Below, piece after piece: positions 20,962-29,180 of a DNA stretch of 36,194 bases; the first letter of the stretch is position 1; each line of letters opens with the position of its first letter. This DNA comes from Veillonellaceae bacterium (GTDB taxonomy: Bacteria; Bacillota_C; Negativicutes; UBA1444): NCBI GenBank assembly GCA_012798135.1, contig JAAZNU010000026.1, forward strand, positions 1 to 36,194, given 5' to 3'. Both the position numbers and the translations under genes were made by a program. The notes beneath the pieces are model-generated. The model saw only the letters and a program-made list of their open reading frames with translations, did not search any database and was not told the origin of the DNA.

Positions 20962-22383
20962 TTATTTTTCCAATTCCGGATCAAAGAACTCTCCAAACAA
21001 TTCGGCATCGGAGGGCTTGTCTTCAGGAATCGGCACCGAAACCCAGGTCGTATTCATATAATGCTTAAGGCTGATATTCTCCGAAATGATGTTGCCGCCC
21101 CAAGTCCCGCAACCCAAACTGGACGTCATCGGCATGCCGTTGTTGAAGGCACCGGCATTGGCCTTGGATTGCGGCTGCCGCACCATTATCCGGCTCACGG
21201 GCGCCGCCAGGGCATGCTGATGAATATGCTCTTCGTTGAAGGAATAAATCCCGCAGGAATGTCCCTTGCCACCCACTTCATAGATGGCCTGCATCATCTT
21301 GACGGCGTTTTCGAAACCGCCGCTGTATTTGTACACCGCCATCAAGGTGGTCAGTTTCTCGCCGGAGAATGGATACTCTTTGCCGATACCATCGCCGTAA
21401 ACCACGATGAACTTGCGGTCCGCCGGAATGCTAAACCCGGCGATCTGCGCCAGTTTCTGCGGCGCGATCGCCACCGTGTCCGGCAAGCGATGTCCTTCCT
21501 CGTCCCACATGACAGCGCGCAGCTTGGCCTTCTCCGCTTCGGAGGCGATATAGCCGCCGACCGCTTCCAGTTGCTTCACCATTTTGTCAAAGATGCTTTC
21601 GGCGATGATCAGATTGCCGTCCGCCGAGCAACCGGAGCCAAAGTCGGAGGTCTTGCTGAGCATGGAGTTTTTCGCAGCCTCCTCAATGTCGGCGGTTTCG
21701 TCGATGACCATGGTGGAGTTGCCGGCGCCGACGCCATAGGCAGGAGTTCCTGACGAGTAGGCGGCGCGAACCATCGGCTGTCCGCCGGTAGCCAGCACCA
21801 GGTCGGCCCGGGCCATCAATGCCTGCGACATCGGGATATTGACGTTTTGCAGACATTGCAGGATGTCGGCCGGTGCGCCTTCGCGTTCCAGCGCTTCGCG
21901 CATCAGGCGCACCGTTTCAAACGAAGTTTTCTTGGAGCGGGGATGCGGCGAAAAGATCATGACGTTACGGGCCTTGATCCCGTAAATCGCGTTGCCGGCC
22001 GGCGTGAGATCCGGATTGGTGGTGGGAATGATCGAGGCAATCACCCCTACCGGCTTGCCATACTTGACAATCCCTTTCTCGGGGATTTCTTCGATGATGC
22101 CTACACTTTTTTGCCGCAGGGCGTCGCGGAGGACTCCCCGGATCTTCATGCGTTTTCCCATGCGGCTGACCGGATCGCCCAGGCCGCTTTCCTCGATCCC
22201 CATGGCGACCAGGCGTTCGAAAGTCTTCTTGTTGGCGACCGCCCAGGCCACGGCCTGACACAGCCGGTCCACCCGGGCCTGGTCATAGGTGGCGATGACG
22301 GCGGCGGCCGCCCGCGCATTCACAAACACTCGGTCCAATTCTTCCTGCTGCACTGGGGTCAAGCCTTTACTGTTTTCGCTCAT
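20962..22383 (-). CDS. CoA-acylating aldehyde dehydrogenase (sulfoacetaldehyde/succinate-semialdehyde type)
   Basis: The start at 22383 has GGAGGAGATGCCACG upstream. The 473-residue protein is a single-domain CoA-dependent aldehyde dehydrogenase, the length of SucD (about 470) and SauS, not of the bifunctional AdhE. It shows the TTNPDLTP nucleotide/CoA loop, the ATGGQPMVRAAYSSG motif, the AGNST strand and catalytic Cys 252 in SGCSADG. The end, GHSCGIYS ... LGCGTWGGNIISEN ... IPEDKPSDAELFG, reads more like acylating sulfoacetaldehyde dehydrogenase (SauS) than clostridial SucD as I remember both, but this is from memory and not a search. It interconverts an aldehyde and an acyl-CoA with NAD(P). 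The iron-type alcohol dehydrogenase next door supplies or consumes the aldehyde. True substrate unproven: sulfoacetaldehyde, succinate semialdehyde or another short aldehyde. Confidence 0.85.
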   Translation of the reverse strand: MSENSKGLTPVQQEELDRVFVNARAAAAVIATYDQARVDRLCQAVAWAVANKKTFERLVAMGIEESGLGDPVSRMGKRMKIRGVLRDALRQKSVGIIEEIPEKGIVKYGKPVGVIASIIPTTNPDLTPAGNAIYGIKARNVMIFSPHPRSKKTSFETVRLMREALEREGAPADILQCLQNVNIPMSQALMARADLVLATGGQPMVRAAYSSGTPAYGVGAGNSTMVIDETADIEEAAKNSMLSKTSDFGSGCSADGNLIIAESIFDKMVKQLEAVGGYIASEAEKAKLRAVMWDEEGHRLPDTVAIAPQKLAQIAGFSIPADRKFIVVYGDGIGKEYPFSGEKLTTLMAVYKYSGGFENAVKMMQAIYEVGGKGHSCGIYSFNEEHIHQHALAAPVSRIMVRQPQSKANAGAFNNGMPMTSSLGCGTWGGNIISENISLKHYMNTTWVSVPIPEDKPSDAELFGEFFDPELEK

Positions 22384-22421
22384 CGTGGCATCTCCTCCGT
22401 TTTATGAATTAACGAGTCGGG

Positions 22422-23531
22422 TTAACGGTTGTACTTGAGCAGGCTGTTGCGATAGATTTGCAGAACTTCCGCTTTGCCGGCGGGTTCGGGATGGCGTTTG
22501 AACCGGTGCTGTTGCGAGGCGAAGTCGGTGGCATACGCTTCCAATTCTTCGGCGGTGACCTGCACGTCCAGTTGCAGCAAACCGTCGATAAAGCGCCCGA
22601 ACTTATCCAGGTCGCTAAAGCCGGTCAAGGCCATGATCCGGTCGATCTTCTCCCGATTTTTAAAGATGGCCAGGTACTCTTTGATCAATAACGCGCAGGC
22701 CAGGCCATGGGGGATTTTTTTGTGATGCGTCAGCGGGTAGCTCATGCCGTGGGGGAGGCAACTGCCGGTTTGCGTGTTTACCAGCCCGCCGATTACGGAA
22801 ATCAACATTTGCTTTTCCCGAATTTCGAACGTGTAATTATCGTTCGTCATAGCTTCCGTGCACTCGGCGAAAAGCTGAAAGGAAATTTCGCACAGGGCCC
22901 GCGATAGATAGCTGCTGGCCGTGGACACATAGGATTCGATATTGTGGCACAGGGCATCCAACGCTGTCGCCCGCGTAAGGCGGACCGGCATTTTCATCAG
23001 ATAGCCGGCGTCCACCAAGGCATAGTCCGGGAAGATCCGGGGACTGATGGCTTGCTTCGTGTGGATATCGTTTCGGGTCAACACCGCCCAATGCGCAACT
23101 TCCGCGCCGGTGCCGGCGGTAGTGGGGATCGCGATGAGCGGCAGACATTTCAGCGACCCGTCCGTAAATAAATCCGCTGCGGATTTCGACGGTTCGCGGA
23201 TCAGGACGCCAATCGCCTTGGCGGCGTCAATCGGCGAGCCGCCGCCAATGCCGATCATAAAATCGACCTTGTTGGCTTTACCGACCGCCGCTGCCCGCTC
23301 CACGGTTTCCATGGAAGGGTTCTCTTCGATGGCGGTGTCGATCATGTATTCGATGCCCGCCTCGTCGAGGATTTCCTTTACATCATCCAGCGCGTAGTGC
23401 TTTCCTGGAATGGTGTAAGTGATGATGTACGCTTTTTTTCCCAGCCCGGTGAACAGGTTTTTGTTTTGCTTGACGCAATTGGGGCCGAATAAAATTTTGG
23501 TTGGTGCATAAAAAGTGAACTCGCCGATCAC
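22422..23531 (-). CDS. Iron-type (group III) alcohol dehydrogenase
   Basis: I choose GTG 23531, five bases after GGGGGAG; the open frame extends another 42 codons upstream, but that part is Arg/Pro-rich and unlike the family. The resulting 369 residues are the usual size. Motifs: GGGSPIDAAKAIG for NAD(P), PTTAGTGAEV, then metal ligands in ATALDALCHNIESYVS and SCLPHGMSYPLTHHKKIPHG. The enzyme reduces a short aldehyde to an alcohol or the reverse. With the adjoining CoA-acylating dehydrogenase (39-bp gap, same strand) it can link an alcohol to an acyl-CoA. Relatives include 4-hydroxybutyrate, 1,3-propanediol, ethanol and sulfoacetaldehyde (isethionate-forming) enzymes; the sequence alone does not choose. 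Confidence 0.88.
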   Translation of the reverse strand: MIGEFTFYAPTKILFGPNCVKQNKNLFTGLGKKAYIITYTIPGKHYALDDVKEILDEAGIEYMIDTAIEENPSMETVERAAAVGKANKVDFMIGIGGGSPIDAAKAIGVLIREPSKSAADLFTDGSLKCLPLIAIPTTAGTGAEVAHWAVLTRNDIHTKQAISPRIFPDYALVDAGYLMKMPVRLTRATALDALCHNIESYVSTASSYLSRALCEISFQLFAECTEAMTNDNYTFEIREKQMLISVIGGLVNTQTGSCLPHGMSYPLTHHKKIPHGLACALLIKEYLAIFKNREKIDRIMALTGFSDLDKFGRFIDGLLQLDVQVTAEELEAYATDFASQQHRFKRHPEPAGKAEVLQIYRNSLLKYNR

Positions 23532-23682
23532 AGTGACTCCCCCTTCTGGTTTGTTCTGTTCCCGCGATTCCGGGAAACTTCCGGTTCCGTCATGGCGGGA
23601 TGGTGTTCGCGGTACCTCTTGCTTATATCTGAATTTTAGTTCTTTGTTTCGGCGCAAAACAAATCATCTTGTTCATGGTGAT

Positions 23683-23697
23683 GATCGATAGGATCAA
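23683..23697 (-). promoter_or_regulatory. Dyad suited to LysR-type regulator binding
   Basis: TGATC-N5-GATCA lies in the gap between the LysR gene and the alcohol dehydrogenase gene, about 150 bases before the latter's start. LysR-type proteins bind interrupted dyads of this size, usually upstream of the genes they control. The site matches no exact consensus and is given as a candidate. Confidence 0.35.
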
Positions 23698-23738
23698 TAC
23701 CTGAAGGTCTGGTGTCCGCCAATTCGGGGACTGAACAG

Positions 23739-23781
23739 AAAAATCCGGACCGCATGCCGTACTCGCCGGCAGGATCCGGAT
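23739..23781 (-). terminator. Terminator of the LysR gene
   Basis: On the minus strand ATCCGGATCC (23781-23772) pairs with GGTCCGGAT (23751-23743), one base bulged, followed by a short T tract (23743-23739). It separates the regulator from the catabolic genes. Confidence 0.65.
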
Positions 23782-23831
23782 CGGAACAATTCCCACGCTG
23801 CTTTATTCGTTGCTAGCCCTGACTATCGAGA

Positions 23832-24734
23832 TTAATCGGCTGGGTGCTGCAGCCCTTTGGCCCACTGCGTCACAAATCGGTTGAATTCCGCCGCCACCGG
23901 CGAGAAGGCCGCCTCTTTGTTGACGGCCAGGACGATGTCTTTTTTCATGGCCTGGTTTAAGCGGACGACTACCGTGGCGAATCGCTCGTTTTCCAGCTTT
24001 TCTCTGGGAAAGAACCCGATGCCCATCCCGGCGCTGATTAAGGCCAGACAGGTGGGAGTATGGTTGCTTTCGCATACGATATTGGGCTGGAAACCCGCAT
24101 GGTTGCACGCTTGCAGGCAAATGGAGAACATACGGTCCGAGGCGGGGTGGAAAATAAATCGTTCGTCGGCGATTTCCGCCAAATCCACGGATGTTCTTCC
24201 CGCCAGGCGATGGTTCATGGGCAGCGCCAATACGTAATCGTCATAAACCAGATGCCGAAATTGGATATCCTTGTATTCGTGCTCTTCCGGTCTCACGACA
24301 AAGGCGATTTCAATCTCGCGGTTCGACAGTTTGTCCAGCAAAGCGTAGGTTCCGGCCTGGACAAATTCGAACTTTATTCCGGGATGCTGCGTGTAGAAAT
24401 CCGCGACCATGTTGGCGTAGTCGAGGCTGCCCAACGCAGCGATCATGCCTATTTTCAGGGTTCCGGTGAGCAGGCCGCGATAGGTCTGAATGCATTGTTT
24501 GGCGTTTTCCAGGTTGCTGAGCAACAAATTCACATGACCCAGGAAATCTTCGCCGCCCTGCGTCAGCCGAACCGTGCGCGATTTGCGTTCAAACAATTTG
24601 ATGCCCAATTCCGTTTCCAACTTGGCGATCTGATGCGACAGGGTCGATTGGCTGACATTGATTTTATCCGCCGCCCGCGTAAAGTTTTTTTGTTTCGCGA
24701 CTTCCATTGCATATTGCAGTTGATGCAATTCCAT
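23832..24734 (-). CDS. LysR-family transcriptional regulator
   Basis: Start at 24734 after GGAGGAGAGCTT. The 300-residue protein has the standard N-terminal winged helix-turn-helix (MELHQLQYAMEVAKQKNFTRAADK; NVSQSTLSHQIAKLE) followed by a periplasmic-binding-like effector domain (GTLKIGMIAALGSLDYANMV ... HRLAGRTSVDLAEIADE ... GMGIGFFPRE). It resembles the CynR/CbbR/GltC-like part of the family. It lies immediately upstream of, and on the same strand as, the alcohol dehydrogenase, aldehyde dehydrogenase and DASS genes, the most likely targets; the coinducer is probably their substrate or an intermediate. Unusually for the family it is not divergent from those genes. Confidence 0.92.
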   Translation of the reverse strand: MELHQLQYAMEVAKQKNFTRAADKINVSQSTLSHQIAKLETELGIKLFERKSRTVRLTQGGEDFLGHVNLLLSNLENAKQCIQTYRGLLTGTLKIGMIAALGSLDYANMVADFYTQHPGIKFEFVQAGTYALLDKLSNREIEIAFVVRPEEHEYKDIQFRHLVYDDYVLALPMNHRLAGRTSVDLAEIADERFIFHPASDRMFSICLQACNHAGFQPNIVCESNHTPTCLALISAGMGIGFFPREKLENERFATVVVRLNQAMKKDIVLAVNKEAAFSPVAAEFNRFVTQWAKGLQHPAD

Positions 24735-24980
24735 AAGCTCTCCTCCATTCGACTTGGCTGGTCATCGGATCAACGGGCATATTTTTTTGCTTGTTGAAAG
24801 AAGTTGGCTGTTCTACGCAGATTTCCTCCTGCGGAAGCCGGTCAAAAGAACAGCAAATTAATATATCTGCGCTGCACGGCCTTGAGCAGGAAATCGACCG
24901 TGAGCGAAGAAATGAAGAAATGCGTAGGAAAAGACAGCGCGGGCAGCCGTGTTGTCAAAAACGGGCAAGGGGTGGTTTTC
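24735..24980. other. Divergent spacer between LysR and the PDZ protein gene
   Basis: This 246-bp region drives genes on both strands. The plus-strand frame is open here as an upstream extension of the PDZ gene, but codon quality and lack of a start site argue it is not translated. No clear promoter boxes were identified. Confidence 0.4.
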
Positions 24981-26195
24981 ATGCGACGATTTCGGATTCT
25001 GGTCTTATTGGCGGTTACTTTGGCCATGCTGGGCACGGCGACGGTTTGCTGGGCGGTGGACCTGACCTCCGGCAATCGGATCGACGAGGGAGTCTGGTAT
25101 AAACCGACTTACCTGCCGTCGGTCGACGCCGCGATCGGCACGCTGCGCAACCTGGGCGGCCGCAAGGCGTTTTGCGCCTGGAACGGCTATACCGACGGCC
25201 TGGATGTGAATGTCGACGCCTTTGGCCTGCGGGTCCGGGGAGTCATGGTGGCGACCGGCTCCCAATACGTGGCCAACAATGGCGGCTATTGGGTCGGCAA
25301 CAAATATGTCCCCGTCATCGGCGGCGGCTTCCAGCAAACGAAGACGGAAGCGGAAGAAACGGCCGTGGTCGACTTCCCCAAAGTGAGCTCGGTCCTTGTC
25401 TGGCATTATCCCAACCTCGACCGCGACAACAAATGGGGCGTGGATATCGATCACACCGACCGGAAAGAAGTTGTCGCCTATCGTATGCCAACGCTGGAAA
25501 TCGCCCGGGAGTTCGCCGATGCGGTCGCCACGTTGGCGGTGGCCGCCGGGTCGAGTTTAGAAACCTATGATGGAGCTTCGATTCAGAGAAATGCCGCCAA
25601 AAACGCTAAGCTGCTTAAAAAGCTGAAGTGGACCGCGGATTCCGGGATCGTTGTCTTCGATGTCGCCCCCGGGTCGCCGGCGGCGGCCGCGAAACTGCAA
25701 AAAGACGATATCCTCATCGAAGCCAACGGCGTTGTATTGCGCGATCAGAATCAATATCGGCGACTGATTAAGGACACCCTGGGCGACAAGCCGGAAGCTA
25801 AATTCGACCTGAAGATCGTCCGCGCCGGGGTGCAGCTGCCATTGACCATGACGCTCGCCAATTTCAACAGCGGCGCGGCGGCCGTCCAGAAACCGGGCCA
25901 ACCGGCGGTGGTGGCGCCGGCGAAGCCGTCCCTGGGCGTCGATCTGGCGGCGCTGACCGCCGACGAAGCCAAGGCGGCCGGCGTTCCCGGCGGTCTGAAG
26001 ATCATCAGCCTGAAACCGGACGGAGTGGCGGCCAAATCCCAACTCAAGGCCAACGATATCCTACTGGCGCTCAATGGCAAACCCACGCCGGACGCCGAAG
26101 CGCTGCGGCAGATTCTGGCCGCGGAGCAACCGAAGCAGTTCAAGATCTGGCGGGATGGCGGCGAGAAAATGATCGAGGTGGTCCAGAGTTTCTGA
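24981..26195 (+). CDS. Secreted protein with two PDZ domains
   Basis: ATG 24981 follows AAGGGGTGGTTTTC; earlier in-frame starts (from 24804) would place the signal peptide 60 residues inside. The 404-residue product has a signal peptide (RRFRILVLLAVTLAMLG ... CWA), a 190-residue domain of unknown type (residues 27-215, Gly/Tyr/Trp-rich, GTLRNLGGRKAFCAWNGY), then PDZ 1 (about 222-290: SGIVVFDVAPGSPAAAAKLQ, KDDILIEANG) and PDZ 2 (about 318-400: GLKIISLKPDGVAAKSQLKANDILLALNG in part), joined by a Pro/Ala linker. PDZ domains of this form bind C-terminal or internal peptide ends, as in HtrA and the type II secretion protein GspC. No protease domain is present, so this is likely a periplasmic scaffold or sensor. 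A terminator follows. Confidence 0.82.
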   Translation: MRRFRILVLLAVTLAMLGTATVCWAVDLTSGNRIDEGVWYKPTYLPSVDAAIGTLRNLGGRKAFCAWNGYTDGLDVNVDAFGLRVRGVMVATGSQYVANNGGYWVGNKYVPVIGGGFQQTKTEAEETAVVDFPKVSSVLVWHYPNLDRDNKWGVDIDHTDRKEVVAYRMPTLEIAREFADAVATLAVAAGSSLETYDGASIQRNAAKNAKLLKKLKWTADSGIVVFDVAPGSPAAAAKLQKDDILIEANGVVLRDQNQYRRLIKDTLGDKPEAKFDLKIVRAGVQLPLTMTLANFNSGAAAVQKPGQPAVVAPAKPSLGVDLAALTADEAKAAGVPGGLKIISLKPDGVAAKSQLKANDILLALNGKPTPDAEALRQILAAEQPKQFKIWRDGGEKMIEVVQSF

Positions 26196-26220
26196 TGCAT
26201 CAATCTTTGGCTACGGCCTG

Positions 26221-26253
26221 TGCGGCGGACTTCGGTCCGCTGCCTTTTTTTTT
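26221..26253 (+). terminator. Terminator of the PDZ protein gene
   Basis: GCGGCGGAC (26222-26230), loop TTCG, GTCCGCTGC (26235-26243; one mismatch) then CTTTTTTTTT. Confidence 0.92.
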
Positions 26254-26287
26254 GACGGTGTGATAACCAAGATTAGCAGCCGGAATA

Positions 26288-26316
26288 TTGACACAATTCT
26301 GAAAGTGTGGTCATAT
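26288..26316 (+). promoter_or_regulatory. Promoter of the small CxxC protein gene
   Basis: A perfect TTGACA (26288-26293) and a weak -10, TCATAT (26311-26316), with 17-base spacing, about 33 bases before the start codon. Confidence 0.45.
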
Positions 26317-26348
26317 GTAGATACAAAGATCACAATGGAGGGATTGTC

Positions 26349-26720
26349 ATGAAGACGAACAAAACGGCGAAACCTGTCGCCCAAGCGACAATCGGTGATC
26401 TGACGGATCAGAAATGCGGATTCTGCGGGTTGAACCTCATCTTTGTCGAGGCCGACAAGGAGGAAAAAGTGGGGTGGCTGTCCTGCCCGACCTATGTGGG
26501 GGAACGCAAGTTTTATAAAGATGAGCATTCGTCGTATTCGGTGCCGTTGGCGGAGACGGGATATCAGGAGGGGGACGAAACCAAGTCGCATCGGGTTCTG
26601 AAAGAACCCCGGGAAAACGGCCGTCTGCATCATGACCGGATCAATATGACGGCGCCGCCGAAAGCCAAGGAAGGAGATTTCAAATTTTCCAGCGCCGATG
26701 AACGGAAGCGTCGGTCCTGA
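26349..26720 (+). CDS. Small CxxC protein of unknown function
   Basis: ATG 26349 is preceded by GGAGGGATTGTC. The 123-residue hydrophilic product has one CGFCG motif (Cys 23, Cys 26), a third Cys (Cys 46 in LSCP) and a conserved-looking GWLSCPTYVGERKFYKDEH segment; the C-terminal half is charged and probably disordered (KEPREN, RKRRS end). Three Cys plus a nearby His could hold a metal such as zinc. No signal peptide, no known family. It has its own promoter and is followed by two hairpins, so it is monocistronic. Function is not recognised. Confidence 0.7.
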   Translation: MKTNKTAKPVAQATIGDLTDQKCGFCGLNLIFVEADKEEKVGWLSCPTYVGERKFYKDEHSSYSVPLAETGYQEGDETKSHRVLKEPRENGRLHHDRINMTAPPKAKEGDFKFSSADERKRRS

Positions 26721-26740
26721 AACATCGCTGTATGTAAGGC

Positions 26741-26772
26741 GGGGGGAGCTGGAAATTTTCGTTGCTCCCCCC
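26741..26772 (+). terminator. Strong G+C stem-loop after the CxxC gene
   Basis: GGGGGGAGC (26741-26749) pairs with GCTCCCCCC (26764-26772). There is no T tract, so it may help transcript stability more than termination; the next hairpin (26782-26813) follows at once. Confidence 0.6.
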
Positions 26773-26781
26773 GTTCCGAGG

Positions 26782-26813
26782 GGTCGCGGCGTCTCCAATG
26801 GCCGCGACCTTTG
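26782..26813 (+). terminator. Second stem-loop, probable terminator
   Basis: GGTCGCGGC (26782-26790) and GCCGCGACC (26801-26809) form a perfect 9-bp stem followed by TTTG. It separates the CxxC gene from hup. Confidence 0.65.
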
Positions 26814-26924
26814 AAAATTCAAGATTTTTTTCGATTTTTGTCCGAAAAAAAGAGGAAAATTGCCGGGGCTGACGAAGTAAGGAAAAAGGTCCTAAAACCA
26901 AAACTAAAGGAGGTATGTACCCAT

Positions 26925-27218
26925 ATGAACAAAACGGAACTCATTGCCTCGGTAGCTGCCAAGACCAAGAGCACGAAAAAAGCCGCAGGAATCGCAATTG
27001 AAGCAGTAGTGGAAAGCATACAGAAGGAACTTGCCAAAGGCGGCAAAGTCCAACTCATCGGTTTTGGAACCTTCCAGGTCCGCGCCCGCAAAGAGCGCAA
27101 AGGCCGCAATCCCCAAACTGGCAAACCCATCAGCATTCCCGCTTCCAAACATCCCGTTTTCTCCGCCGGCAAGGCGCTGAAAGATGCGGTCAACGTCACC
27201 CCGAAGAAAAAGAAATAA
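26925..27218 (+). CDS. hup: HU-family DNA-binding protein
   Basis: ATG 26925 follows AAAGGAGGTATGTACCCAT; upstream in-frame codons are leader sequence. The 97-residue product is a typical [22 protein letters not shown] at the start, [12 protein letters not shown] in the beta core, and the arm with the [13 protein letters not shown] and [15 protein letters not shown] signatures. HU dimers bend and compact DNA and assist recombination and replication. The tail PKKKK is extra basic compared with the 90-residue form. Monocistronic, with its own terminator. Confidence 0.96.
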   Translation: MNKTELIASVAAKTKSTKKAAGIAIEAVVESIQKELAKGGKVQLIGFGTFQVRARKERKGRNPQTGKPISIPASKHPVFSAGKALKDAVNVTPKKKK

Positions 27219-27258
27219 GCCGGTTTCGCTTTCCTATTCATAAGGCTCGTTAGGACCG

Positions 27259-27295
27259 AGAGGCTTTGCGTTTTGACAAAGCCTCTTTTCTTTTT
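27259..27295 (+). terminator. Terminator of hup
   Basis: AGAGGCTTTG (27259-27268) pairs perfectly with CAAAGCCTCT (27277-27286), followed by TTTCTTTTT. Confidence 0.92.
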
Positions 27296-27317
27296 GCCCG
27301 AAAATCCGGCGTTCCCC

Positions 27318-27346
27318 TTGACAGTGTATAGCGGGAGCAGTATCAT
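27318..27346 (+). promoter_or_regulatory. Promoter of the tetR-RND operon
   Basis: A perfect TTGACA (27318-27323) and TATCAT (27341-27346) separated by 17 bases. The expected transcript start near 27353 falls on an upstream ATG (27354), which supports 27408 as the real start of tetR. Confidence 0.75.
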
Positions 27347-27407
27347 TAGCTCCATGGTACCAAAAAAACAAAAAAAGTTTTCTGAGTTTTTGAGGGGAGG
27401 CGGCAGC

Positions 27408-27974
27408 ATGCGCACGCGGATCATCACGGCGGCACTGGCAGAGATGGATGAGCATGGGATTCGCTTCACGATGAGCAACCTGGCTGCCCGCCTGGGCATC
27501 AGCAAACGAACGCTGTACGAACACTTCGATTCCAAGGAAGTGCTGGTGGAGGCGATCGTGGACGCGATCATCACGGATCTGCAGGTGCAGCGGCTGGAGA
27601 TCGTGAATAATCCGGATCTGAATGTGCAGGAAAAGCTGATCCGGATGCTCAAGGTTCGCTCGAAGCTGTCCACGGATGTGAACGACCGGGTCAAGATGGA
27701 GCTGGGCGTCCAGTATCCGGGGTTGCTGAAAAAAGCCCATAAGGCGAAGGAAGAGCAGTGGATCATCATTGAAGGTGTCCTGCAGGAAGGCATCGAAACC
27801 GGCTGCTTCCGGCCGATTTTCGTGCCGGTGCTGCACCGGTTGCTGCAGGGGGCGGTGCATGAGATCATGGACTACGATTACCTGCTGGAAAACAAAACCT
27901 CATTTGAGGAAATGATCGGCCATATTACCGACATTATTCTGTATGGAATTATCGCCAGGGACGACCGCCGCTGA
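27408..27974 (+). CDS. TetR-family regulator of the adjoining RND pump
   Basis: ATG 27408 follows GAGGGGAGGCGGCAGC; longer frames start upstream of or at the predicted transcript start. The 188-residue protein has a TetR N-terminal helix-turn-helix (TRIITAALAEMDEHGIRFTM, then LAARLGISKRTLYEHFDSKE) and a helical ligand domain without close resemblance to AcrR. It lies 30 bp upstream of the membrane-fusion and RND genes in the same direction and probably controls its own operon, responding to a pump substrate. Confidence 0.92.
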   Translation: MRTRIITAALAEMDEHGIRFTMSNLAARLGISKRTLYEHFDSKEVLVEAIVDAIITDLQVQRLEIVNNPDLNVQEKLIRMLKVRSKLSTDVNDRVKMELGVQYPGLLKKAHKAKEEQWIIIEGVLQEGIETGCFRPIFVPVLHRLLQGAVHEIMDYDYLLENKTSFEEMIGHITDIILYGIIARDDRR

Positions 27975-28004
27975 GGAAGCGGCAAACAAAGGAGGACTCG
28001 CAGA

Positions 28005-29180
28005 ATGCAGGCTATGTCATGGTTGAAGAAACTGGGATTTCGGGGCAAGTTGATCGGCGGAGTCGCGATCGTGGCGATCGTGGGTTACGCCGCCGTCAAT
28101 GCGGGGCTGCTCGCTAAGTTTGGCATCGGCGGCAAGCCGCCGGCCCGGGCCGGCCAGGCGGTGGAAGTCAAGGCGATGCAGGTCGTGGCCAAGGATACGC
28201 CCCTGACTTATGAATTCGTCGGCGAGATTGAGGCGCGCGAGACGGCGCAGATCAAAGCCAAGGTGGCCGGCAACATCGTCGAGAAGTACGTGACCGGCGG
28301 CGCGACGGTGAAACAGGGGCAGCCGCTGTTTCGCATCGAGGCTCGCCAGTATGAAACGACGGTGCTGGCCAGCGACGCGGCGGTAGCCGAGTCGGAGTCG
28401 GCCCTCAGCCAGATCCAGCGGGATGTCATCCGTTACAAGGAACTGGCGGCCGCCGGTGCGATCTCCCAGCAGACCCTCGACAACGCGCTGGCCCAGGAGA
28501 AGCAAGCCAGTGCCCGGGTCGAAGCCCTTCAAGCCAAAGCGCAGCAATCGCGGCTGGACCTGCGCGATACCGTGGTGGTGTCGCCCATCGACGGCCGGAT
28601 CGACGTGAAGGACATCAGCCTCGGCAACTACGCCAAGTCCGGTGAGACGGTGCTGGCCACGGTGTCGGCCCTGGATAAGGTCCGGGTCAAGTTCAACATG
28701 AATGAAAACGAATATCTGAAGCTGTTCGCCCGGACGAAGGGCATCGGCGCCCTGGACCGGGGCCAGCAGATCAAGATCCAGCTCAGCGACGGCTCGGAGT
28801 ATCCGCTGCCCGGCGAAATCGAGCAGGTCGACAGCGGCATGAGCAGCGGCACCGGCGCCATGACCCTGAAAGCGGTGTTCGATAATCCGCAGAAACTGCT
28901 GTTGCCGGGCATGTTCGCCCGGGTGCTGGCTGCCGGCGAGGTCCGCCAGAACGCGATCGTGATTCCGCAGCGAGCGGTGCAGGAACTGCTCGGCAAGACC
29001 TTCGTAACGGTCGTGGGCGACGGCGACAAGGCGGAGCAGCGGCCGGTGAAAATGGGACCGCGCATCGGCGCGAACTGGGTCGTGGAAGACGGCCTCAAAC
29101 CAGGGGACCGGGTCATTGTGGAAGGGGCTATGAAAGCGCGTCCCGGGACTCCGGTAAAGGTGACGATGATCAATGGCTAA
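28005..29180 (+). CDS. RND efflux membrane-fusion protein (AcrA/MexA type)
   Basis: ATG 28005 follows AAAGGAGGACTCGCAGA. The 391-residue product has an N-terminal membrane anchor (KLIGGVAIVAIVGYAAVNAG) without a lipobox Cys, then the lipoyl half-motif (GEIEARETAQIKAKVAGNI), a helical hairpin (residues about 105-190, AESESALSQIQ, QTLDNALAQEKQASARVEAL), the second lipoyl half (TVVVSPIDGRID) and beta-barrel and membrane-proximal domains. It bridges the inner-membrane pump and an outer-membrane channel in the periplasm. It overlaps the pump gene by eight bases. No outer-membrane channel gene is in the operon. Confidence 0.93.
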   Translation: MQAMSWLKKLGFRGKLIGGVAIVAIVGYAAVNAGLLAKFGIGGKPPARAGQAVEVKAMQVVAKDTPLTYEFVGEIEARETAQIKAKVAGNIVEKYVTGGATVKQGQPLFRIEARQYETTVLASDAAVAESESALSQIQRDVIRYKELAAAGAISQQTLDNALAQEKQASARVEALQAKAQQSRLDLRDTVVVSPIDGRIDVKDISLGNYAKSGETVLATVSALDKVRVKFNMNENEYLKLFARTKGIGALDRGQQIKIQLSDGSEYPLPGEIEQVDSGMSSGTGAMTLKAVFDNPQKLLLPGMFARVLAAGEVRQNAIVIPQRAVQELLGKTFVTVVGDGDKAEQRPVKMGPRIGANWVVEDGLKPGDRVIVEGAMKARPGTPVKVTMING

